Made by a program: the position numbers and the translations under genes. From NCBI GenBank assembly GCA_964398225.1, contig CAYNLY010000062.1:1-7766 (forward strand): DNA of 7,766 bases, in the 5' to 3' direction. A model generated the notes under the pieces. The model did not search any database and was not told where the DNA came from. It was given only the letters and a program-made list of their open reading frames with translations. Of this stretch, positions 1 through 5,241 are shown piece by piece. Source of the stretch: CAYNLY01 sp964398225. GTDB lineage: Bacteria > Pseudomonadota > Zetaproteobacteria > Mariprofundales > Mariprofundaceae. Each line of letters begins with the position of its first letter. The first letter of the stretch is position 1.

Positions 1-1161
1 ATGGAATCCGACAGCCTGCTGTTCACGATCTTTCTGATTTTCTTCGGTGCGGCCGTGATGGCCACGCTGGCGCTTTTTGCCCGGCAGGCGCTGCTGGTGG
101 CCTATGTGGCCCTGGGCCTTCTTCTCGGTCCCGTGCTGGACGTTTTTTCCGACGACTACGTGATCCAGCAGGTTGCGGACATCGGGATTCTGTTCCTGCT
201 CTTCCTGCTCGGCCTGAATCTGCCGCTGGACAAGCTGCTCCGGCTGGTGCGCGAAACCCTGCGGGTGAGTCTCGCCAGTTCCTTCGCCTTTCTCGTGCTC
301 GGCGGCGGGGTTGCGGCGCTGTTCGGCCTGAACCGGCTGGAATCCGTTGTCGTGGGGCTTTCACTGATGTTTTCCTCGACGATCATCGGGCTGAAGCTCT
401 TGCCGACAACGGTGCTGCATCACAAGCGGACGGGCGAGATCATCATCAGCATCCTGCTCTTGCAGGATCTGTTCGCGATTCTGCTGATGCAGGCGATGGA
501 GGCAGCCGGCACGCGCGGTTCCGCATGGGAGATCGCGCTGCCGGTGATCGCGCTGCCCGCCCTGATGACGCTTGCGTTTCTGGGTGAGCGCTGGCTGCTC
601 GTGCCGCTGATGCGCCGCTTCGACCGGATTCAGGAATACCTTTTTCTTCTGGCCATCGGCTGGTGTCTGGGGATTGCCGAGCTTGCGGGCGCCTTGCGTC
701 TGCTGCCGGAGATGGGCGCGTTCATCGCCGGGGTGGCTCTGGCCCGGAACCCTGTCTCTTTGTTCATCGCCGAGCATCTGAAGCCGCTGCGCGACTTTTT
801 CCTGATCATGTTTTTCTTTTCGATCGGAGCCGGCTTCGATCCGGCGTCCCTGGCCAGCATATGGCTGCCCGCGGCGCTGCTCGCCTCTCTGGTGCTGGGC
901 CTGAAGCCGGTCATCTATCGCTGGCTGCTCGTGCCGGACGAGGATCGCGCGCGGGCCTGGGAGGTCGGCGTCCGGCTCGGGCAGGCCTCCGAGTTTTCGC
1001 TGCTGGTGGCTGTGATGGGCGAGCGCATGGACCTGATCGGCTCGACCGCCGCCGACCTCATCGCGTTGACGACGGTGCTCACCTTCCTCGTCAGTCCCTA
1101 TTTCATCGTGCTCCGCTATCCCACGCCGGTGGCGGTGTCCGACCGGCTGAGGCGGGACTAG
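1..1161 (+). CDS. Kef-type CPA2 cation:proton antiporter, membrane domain only
   Basis: This is a 386-residue inner-membrane protein of the monovalent cation:proton antiporter-2 (CPA2) family, which exchanges K+ or Na+ for H+. Nearly the whole chain is hydrophobic, with roughly 11-12 membrane segments. Family signatures visible are GILFLLFLLGLNL (62-74), the LLQD motif with Q155-D156 in the core helix where the family carries its ion-coupling Asp, EMGAFIAGVALA in the middle of the second half, and GQASEFSLL starting at G327. The protein stops at about the end of the membrane domain (SDRLRRD), so it lacks the cytosolic RCK/TrkA-N domain that gives KefB and KefC their glutathione gating. The ATG is the first base of the window, but the N-terminus looks complete for the family. 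The stop codon TAG overlaps that of the convergent gloB. The transported ion cannot be read from sequence, so I give no gene symbol. Confidence 0.88.
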   Translation: MESDSLLFTIFLIFFGAAVMATLALFARQALLVAYVALGLLLGPVLDVFSDDYVIQQVADIGILFLLFLLGLNLPLDKLLRLVRETLRVSLASSFAFLVLGGGVAALFGLNRLESVVVGLSLMFSSTIIGLKLLPTTVLHHKRTGEIIISILLLQDLFAILLMQAMEAAGTRGSAWEIALPVIALPALMTLAFLGERWLLVPLMRRFDRIQEYLFLLAIGWCLGIAELAGALRLLPEMGAFIAGVALARNPVSLFIAEHLKPLRDFFLIMFFFSIGAGFDPASLASIWLPAALLASLVLGLKPVIYRWLLVPDEDRARAWEVGVRLGQASEFSLLVAVMGERMDLIGSTAADLIALTTVLTFLVSPYFIVLRYPTPVAVSDRLRRD

Positions 1162-1988
1162 AACCGGTCCTTGCGGGCGCGCAGGTGGGCGAACACGACG
1201 GGCGCCCGGTCGGATTCCAGACCATGGACGCGCGCATACTCCCGACGGAAGTCCGCATCGAGCGGCCAGAGGAACGGGTTCGTGGCACGCTCCTCGGCGA
1301 TCGTCGAGGGCACGCTGGGCCGGCCCTCGGCGCGAAGACGGGCCACCCGCTCGATCCGCTCCTTTAGAGGGGCATGATCCGGACGGACCAAAAGCGCGAA
1401 GCGCAGGTTGGCTTCGGTGTATTCATGCGCGCAGTAGACGCGCGTGGATCCCGGCAGGGCGGCGAGCCGTTTGAGGCTTGCCCACATCTGCTCCGGCGTG
1501 CCCTCGAAGATCCGGCCGCATCCGGCGCCGAAGAGCGTATCGCCGCAAAACAGCGCATCGCCGATGAGAAACGCCAGGTGCCCGCGCGTGTGTCCGGGCA
1601 CGTCGAGCACGGATGCGGACAATGCTCCGAGTCGGATCGTCTCGCTTTCGCGCACGGCCCGGCCGAGTGCGGGGATGCGCGCCGAATCGACGGCGGATCC
1701 GATGACGAGGCATCCGGTCGCCCGGTGCAGCGCCTCGTTGGCCCCGCTATGGTCCCAGTGGTGATGGGTGTTCAGAATCCAGCCGAGCCGCTTGCCCAGA
1801 GCCTCGCAGGCTTCGAGAACAGGCGCCTCCTCGGCCGGATCGACCGCCGCCAGAGCGTCGGACTGGTCATCGTCGATGAGATAGATATAGTTGTCCGCAA
1901 GCGCGGGAAGCTGATGCACACGGAATCGCAGGGAATCAACGAGATGATCATGGGTCCACATCCGGACCATTCTGTCTAGAGGTTTCAT
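1158..1988 (-). CDS. gloB: Hydroxyacylglutathione hydrolase (glyoxalase II)
   Basis: Cytosolic metallo-beta-lactamase-fold enzyme that hydrolyses S-D-lactoylglutathione to D-lactate and glutathione, the second step of methylglyoxal detoxification. With the longest start it has 276 residues. The binuclear metal site is intact: THHHWDH (H75, H77, D79, H80), PGHTRGH (H133), CGDTLF (D149, bridging) and CAHEYT (H187). DNYIYLI near residue 32 and the C-terminal KDRF are typical; that Lys region binds glutathione in characterised family members. NPFLR of many homologues reads NPFLW here. The start is uncertain. M1 (1988), M7 (1970) and M10 (1961) all lack a clear ribosome binding site, and E. coli GloB begins about 20 residues closer to DNY, so the true protein may be slightly shorter. 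It is divergent from the CDF gene and convergent with the antiporter gene. No gloA-like gene is in the window. Confidence 0.93.
   Translation of the reverse strand: MKPLDRMVRMWTHDHLVDSLRFRVHQLPALADNYIYLIDDDQSDALAAVDPAEEAPVLEACEALGKRLGWILNTHHHWDHSGANEALHRATGCLVIGSAVDSARIPALGRAVRESETIRLGALSASVLDVPGHTRGHLAFLIGDALFCGDTLFGAGCGRIFEGTPEQMWASLKRLAALPGSTRVYCAHEYTEANLRFALLVRPDHAPLKERIERVARLRAEGRPSVPSTIAEERATNPFLWPLDADFRREYARVHGLESDRAPVVFAHLRARKDRF
1978..1982 (+). promoter_or_regulatory. Ribosome binding site of the CDF transporter gene
   Basis: AGAGG lies 8 bases before the ATG at 1991, a normal Shine-Dalgarno distance. It fixes the CDF start, and it falls inside the first codons of gloB if that gene begins at 1988. 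Confidence 0.6.
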
Positions 1989-1990
1989 TC

Positions 1991-2971
1991 ATGTCACATG
2001 GATCCGACAGGGCGGTGCTGACCGCCGTGGTCGGCAACGGTCTGGTGACCGCTGCCAAGTTCGCAGGTTTCCTGGCCTCGGGATCCAGCGCGCTGCTGGC
2101 CGAGGCGGTTCATTCGCTGGCCGATACGGCCAATCAGGGGCTCCTGTTTCTCGGCGTCCGGCGATCGCGCCGGAAGGCCGACGAGGAGCACCATTTCGGC
2201 TACGGCCAGGAACGCTATTTCTGGAACCTTGTCTCGGCGATCACGATCTTCTTCATCGGCTGCGTCTACACCGTGATGCACGCGATCGAACAGATCAGTA
2301 CCGGACATGCGCCGGAGATGAACCTTCCGGCGTTCGCGGTGCTGCTGTTCGCGTTCGCGGTCGAGGGTTATTCGTTCGCGGTCGCGCTTGGCGAGTTCAA
2401 CCGCCAGCGAAAGGCCGAGGGCATGGGCTTTTTCGAATACCTCACCGAAACCCGCGATCCCAGCACCCTCGCCGTGCTCATTGAGGACTCGGTGGCGATG
2501 CTGGGGCTTCTGTTTGCCGCCATCGGCATGCTTGCCACCTCGCTGAGCGGGCTTGCGGTGTTCGATGCCGTGGCGGCCCTGATGATCGGTCTGCTGATGG
2601 GCGTGCTCGCGATGTTTCTTGCCGCGACCAACCGCAAGTATCTGCTCAACCATGCCGACGAGCGCGTGAACGACGCGGCCGTCCGCCTCTGGCGGAGCGA
2701 TCCGCGCGTGCAGGATGTGCTGCGCGTGAACAGCATCGTGCTGTCCCCCGAGGAGAGCCTGCTGATGGGCGAGGTCGAGATCCGCGAGGAGGCCCTGTTT
2801 GCCGAGATGAGCGCGGAGGAGATCCGGCAGGCGATCCGCTTCATGCAGAAGATGGATGCGATCCGGCGGGATCTGGAGGAGGAGGTGCGCCGGATCCGGC
2901 CGCAGGCGCGGCATATCTTCATCGAGTTCGCGCTGCCCGAGCGGGACAAACCCGCAGACCGGGCAGGGTGA
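1991..2971 (+). CDS. Cation diffusion facilitator, ZnT9 (SLC30A9)-like
   Basis: A 326-residue inner-membrane divalent metal transporter of the CDF family, which exports ions such as Zn2+, Fe2+, Mn2+ or Co2+ using the proton gradient. The N-terminal half holds about six membrane helices. Visible signatures are the HSLADT motif in helix 2 (H41, D45, half of the usual metal site), HHFGYGQERYFW (67-78) and LIEDS (E165, D166) in helix 5, where YiiP-type members carry HxxxD. FGYG-x-ER-YFW together with an ED pair is characteristic of the SLC30A9-like branch rather than the classical zinc exporters. Residues from about 213 form the soluble C-terminal domain, with a charged helical stretch at 270-305. 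The start is supported by AGAGG 8 bases upstream. The peroxiredoxin gene follows after 59 bases on the same strand. The metal cannot be assigned from sequence. Confidence 0.88.
   Translation: MSHGSDRAVLTAVVGNGLVTAAKFAGFLASGSSALLAEAVHSLADTANQGLLFLGVRRSRRKADEEHHFGYGQERYFWNLVSAITIFFIGCVYTVMHAIEQISTGHAPEMNLPAFAVLLFAFAVEGYSFAVALGEFNRQRKAEGMGFFEYLTETRDPSTLAVLIEDSVAMLGLLFAAIGMLATSLSGLAVFDAVAALMIGLLMGVLAMFLAATNRKYLLNHADERVNDAAVRLWRSDPRVQDVLRVNSIVLSPEESLLMGEVEIREEALFAEMSAEEIRQAIRFMQKMDAIRRDLEEEVRRIRPQARHIFIEFALPERDKPADRAG
2331..2382 (+). repeat. Three copies of CGTTCGCGGT at an exact 21-base period
   Basis: The 10-mer CGTTCGCGGT occurs at 2331-2340, 2352-2361 and 2373-2382, each 21 bases from the last. 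All copies lie in the same reading frame of the CDF gene and encode the A/S-F-A-V part of three successive heptads, from about residue 114 to 134 (AFAVLLF, AFAVEGY, SFAVALG), in a predicted membrane helix. This most likely reflects a protein heptad written with biased codons or an old local duplication, not a regulatory element. Confidence 0.7.
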
Positions 2972-2997
2972 CGAACGACCCCGCCCGCTGCTATCAT
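2968..2997 (+). promoter_or_regulatory. Putative sigma-70 promoter for the peroxiredoxin gene
   Basis: A -35-like GTGACG (2968-2973, 4 of 6 consensus bases) overlaps the CDF stop codon. After 18 bases comes TATCAT (2992-2997, 5 of 6), preceded by TG at 2989-2990, which gives an extended -10 element (TGnTATCAT). Transcription would start near 3004, leaving a leader of about 27 bases with the ribosome binding site. This is inferred from consensus only. No clear OxyR or Fur site is visible. Confidence 0.45.
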
Positions 2998-3017
2998 CGG
3001 CGGTCCATCACGAGGAA

Positions 3018-3023
3018 AAGGAG
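3018..3023 (+). promoter_or_regulatory. Ribosome binding site of the peroxiredoxin gene
   Basis: AAGGAG sits 7 bases before the ATG at 3031. It selects this start over an in-frame GTG at 2968 that would add 21 residues with no counterpart in the family. Confidence 0.85.
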
Positions 3024-3030
3024 TGACGAG

Positions 3031-3678
3031 ATGAGCGTACTGGTCAACAAACCTGCACCCGATTTCACGGCCACGGCGGTGATGCCGGACGGCTCGTTCA
3101 AGGAGGACTTCAAGCTCTCCGACTACCGCGGCAAGTATGTCGTGCTGTTTTTCTATCCGCTGGACTTCACCTTTGTCTGCCCTTCCGAGCTGATCGCCTT
3201 CGATCACCGGATCAAGGAGTTCGAGCAGCGGAACACGCAGGTGATCGGATGCTCGGTGGATTCGCAGTTCTCGCACTGGGCCTGGCGCAACACGCCGGTG
3301 GACAAGGGCGGCATCGGCCCGGTCCGCTACCCGCTCGTCGCCGACATCACGAAGAAGATCGCGGCCGACTACGACGTGCTGATGAACAACGTCACCGTCG
3401 AGGACGAGGAGGGCAATCCCGTGCATCTTCTGGGCGGCGATGTGGCGCTGCGCGGCTCGTTCCTGATCGACCGCGAGGGCATCGTCCAGCATCAGGTGAT
3501 CAACAACCTGCCGCTCGGCCGGAACATCGACGAGATGCTGCGCATGATCGATGCGCTGCAGTTCGTCGAGGAGCACGGCGAGGTCTGCCCGGCGAACTGG
3601 GAGAAGGGCAAGGAGGGCATGAAGCCCGACGCCGAGGGTGTTGCCGAGTTTCTGGCCAAGCACGCCGACGAACTCTGA
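3031..3678 (+). CDS. Typical 2-Cys peroxiredoxin (AhpC/Prx1 subfamily)
   Basis: A 215-residue cytosolic thiol peroxidase that reduces hydrogen peroxide and organic or peroxynitrous peroxides. The active site is P43-x-x-x-T47-x-x-C50 within FYPLDFTFVCPSE, with C50 as the peroxidatic Cys. The resolving Cys is C186 in GEVCPANW, expected to form an intersubunit disulfide. R141 in VALRG is likely the conserved active-site Arg. SHWAWRNT (81-88) is typical of the subfamily. The chain ends soon after the resolving Cys, in ADEL, and no YF motif is visible there, which hints at a form resistant to overoxidation. Relative to bacterial homologues I remember, about 15 extra residues appear between DYDVLM (113-118) and VALRG (138-142). 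The start is fixed by AAGGAG. The reductant (thioredoxin or AhpF) is not encoded in the window. A hairpin follows 23 bases after the stop. Confidence 0.95.
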   Translation: MSVLVNKPAPDFTATAVMPDGSFKEDFKLSDYRGKYVVLFFYPLDFTFVCPSELIAFDHRIKEFEQRNTQVIGCSVDSQFSHWAWRNTPVDKGGIGPVRYPLVADITKKIAADYDVLMNNVTVEDEEGNPVHLLGGDVALRGSFLIDREGIVQHQVINNLPLGRNIDEMLRMIDALQFVEEHGEVCPANWEKGKEGMKPDAEGVAEFLAKHADEL

Positions 3679-3701
3679 TTCGGCCCGATCGTTCCGAGCG
3701 A

Positions 3702-3733
3702 CGAAGGGGGCGGCCGGATGGCCGCCCCCTTCG
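3702..3733. terminator. GC-rich hairpin between convergent genes, probable terminator
   Basis: A perfect 14-base inverted repeat (CGAAGGGGGCGGCC, loop GGAT, then GGCCGCCCCCTTCG) occupies most of the 73-base gap between the peroxiredoxin stop (3678) and the hslO stop (3752). On + it is followed by CTTTGTT, a short and imperfect T-run. On - no T-run follows. It is therefore a good candidate terminator for the peroxiredoxin transcript and a possible blocker of hslO read-through. Confidence 0.75.
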
Positions 3734-3751
3734 CTTTGTTCCGCGCTCGGT

Positions 3752-4597
3752 TCAGTGCCGGGCCGTCGAGGATGCGCCGTTTGCCGGCAGGCTGTATTCG
3801 CGGTTGCAGTACTCGCAGTGCAGCGTGACGAACCCGTGTTCGTCCGCAAGTTCCGCAAGCTCCTCGGGCTTTAGGCTGGCAAGCGCGGCGGCCATGCGTT
3901 CCGGATTGCAGTCGCAGGCATAGCGCACGGGTTCCTCGGCGAGTTTCCGGCATCCGAGGCGTTCGAAGGCCTTGAGGATTGCGCCGGGCTCGCCCGACTC
4001 GATCGTGGCATCCGGAATCGAGGCCATCGCTTCCACGGCCTGAAGCCAGCGCCGCTCATCGGCGCCCGGCATCGCCTCGATCAAAAGGCCGGTCGTGCCC
4101 ACCAGCGCGACGTCGGCCCGGATCTGAACGGACTGCGTCAGATAGGCCACGAGATGATCGGCCAGATGATCGGAATCGTGCAGGATCGAGGAAACGTAGG
4201 GCTGACCGACGCCGAGATCGCGCACCGTGGACACCCGGACGGGACGCCCCATCCAGGCGCCCAGCTTTCCCGTATGGGACTGCATCATCGAGACGCCTTC
4301 GCTCCAGCGCAGGTAGCCGCGCACCTGCCCCTGCCGGGCCTCGGCGAGCATCCGGCGGATGGGCGCGCGGCTGGTCTTTTCGGCATCAAGCTGGAGCACC
4401 TGGCGCATTCCGCCCTTGCCGATCGACAGCAGCAGCACCGAGCCGATCAGGGTCTGGCCGAACAGCGTGGCCACCGGATCATGCAGTCCGTGGATGCGAG
4501 CCGCCTCCGCGCTAAGACCGGGCGCCGCCAGAAGCAGTCCCCGCGTGTGGGCATCGTCGAGAAGGAAGCGGATCAGCGTATCCGGGTTTTCAGCCAT
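3752..4597 (-). CDS. hslO: Hsp33 redox-regulated holdase chaperone
   Basis: A 281-residue cytosolic chaperone that is inactive when reduced and zinc-bound, and becomes an ATP-independent holdase when peroxide or hypochlorite with unfolding oxidises its Cys switch. The four zinc ligands are present in the usual order: CDC (C228, C230) and CEYC (C261, C264). These correspond to the CxC and CxxC of E. coli Hsp33. The N-terminal substrate-binding domain has family features such as DDAHTRGLL near residue 14 and LGVGQPYVSSI in the middle. The frame stays open far upstream, but ATG at 4597 gives the family N-terminus (MAENPDTLIRFLLDD) and has GAGG 7 bases upstream. It is the last gene of the five-gene minus-strand operon and overlaps the HAD gene by 25 bases, suggesting translational coupling. 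Confidence 0.96.
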   Translation of the reverse strand: MAENPDTLIRFLLDDAHTRGLLLAAPGLSAEAARIHGLHDPVATLFGQTLIGSVLLLSIGKGGMRQVLQLDAEKTSRAPIRRMLAEARQGQVRGYLRWSEGVSMMQSHTGKLGAWMGRPVRVSTVRDLGVGQPYVSSILHDSDHLADHLVAYLTQSVQIRADVALVGTTGLLIEAMPGADERRWLQAVEAMASIPDATIESGEPGAILKAFERLGCRKLAEEPVRYACDCNPERMAAALASLKPEELAELADEHGFVTLHCEYCNREYSLPANGASSTARH

Positions 4598-5241
4598 TCG
4601 AGCACCTCGTGGAGATCGGGAAAACAGAAGGCGGCTCCGGCATCCCTGAGTTCCGCCTCGCTGAATGCGTGGGTCAGTCCCACCGGCAGGCTGCCCGCGG
4701 CGGCCGCGGCCCTCATGTCGGATACACCGTCGCCGATCATCACGCATGCCGAAGGGCTTGCCTGAAGGCGTCCGCAGGCATGCAGAAGCGGCGCGGGATC
4801 GGGTTTGCCCGGCATGCCGTCCCGCTTGCCGACCACGACGTCCACGCGCGTCAGCCAGCCCAGACGCTCCAGCTGGGCCTCGGCCCGGTGCTGGGTCTTG
4901 CTGGTGACGATCCCGACGGAAAGTCCGCGCTCCGAAAGCCAGCTCAGCAGGGCATCGGCGCCCGGCATCGGCCGGCAACGATCGAGGTAGTCCCGGTCGT
5001 GGATCTCGTGGAATCGGTCGAGTGCCTCAGGGAGCCGGTCTCCGAACAGCCGCTCGATGGACGCATCGCCGCTGCCGGTATGGCGCCGCACCTCCTCCGG
5101 GCTCATCGTCGGCAGCCCGAACTCGCGCAGCGTCTGGTTCAGCGCGCGTTCGATCGGTTCGAAGGCGTCGACGATCGTCCCGTCCATGTCGAGCAGCACG
5201 GCCCGAATGCCGGGGCCTGTGCTGCGTCCGGTTTCAGTCAC
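4573..5241 (-). CDS. HAD-superfamily phosphatase, Gph/PpaX-like
   Basis: From the chosen GTG start this is a 222-residue haloacid dehalogenase-type hydrolase, close in size to phosphoglycolate phosphatases. All four catalytic motifs are present: DMDGT (nucleophile D18, acid D20), VTSK (T113), GKPDP (K146) and IGDGVSD (D171, D175). A helical cap domain is inserted at about residues 25-95, as in subfamily IA. It should hydrolyse a small phosphomonoester in a Mg2+-dependent way; phosphoglycolate or pyrophosphate are guesses from similarity. The GTG at 5241 is preferred because it leaves 17 residues before motif I and creates an 8-base overlap (GTGACTGA) with the end of the carboxypeptidase gene. 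AGG 9 bases upstream may serve as ribosome binding site. A GTG at 5319 would add 26 unconserved residues. The 3' end overlaps hslO by 25 bases. Confidence 0.88.
   Translation of the reverse strand: MTETGRSTGPGIRAVLLDMDGTIVDAFEPIERALNQTLREFGLPTMSPEEVRRHTGSGDASIERLFGDRLPEALDRFHEIHDRDYLDRCRPMPGADALLSWLSERGLSVGIVTSKTQHRAEAQLERLGWLTRVDVVVGKRDGMPGKPDPAPLLHACGRLQASPSACVMIGDGVSDMRAAAAAGSLPVGLTHAFSEAELRDAGAAFCFPDLHEVLEWLKTRIR
4605..4608 (-). promoter_or_regulatory. Ribosome binding site of hslO
   Basis: Read on the minus strand, GAGG lies 7 bases before the hslO ATG and inside the last codons of the HAD gene. It supports the start at 4597 over the much longer open frame. Confidence 0.65.

Noticed and set aside
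1994..2914. A 306-residue minus-strand frame mirroring the CDF gene
   Set aside because: Its extent mirrors the + gene almost exactly and its His/Gln/Arg-rich product has no family signature, so it is a shadow of the biased codons of the real gene.
2968..3030. GTG at 2968 as an earlier peroxiredoxin start
   Set aside because: It would add 21 residues not found in the family and ignores the AAGGAG placed correctly before the ATG at 3031.
2368..3858. A 496-residue open frame on the minus strand across the peroxiredoxin and CDF genes
   Set aside because: It is antisense to two genes with clear family motifs, crosses the terminator hairpin and runs into hslO. Its translation is rich in His, Arg and Ala with no recognisable motif. 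Long open frames opposite genes are expected at this GC content.
4598..4978. Upstream extension of the hslO frame to 4978
   Set aside because: It lies over the HAD gene, has no similarity to Hsp33, and the family N-terminus begins exactly at the ATG at 4597 behind a ribosome binding site.
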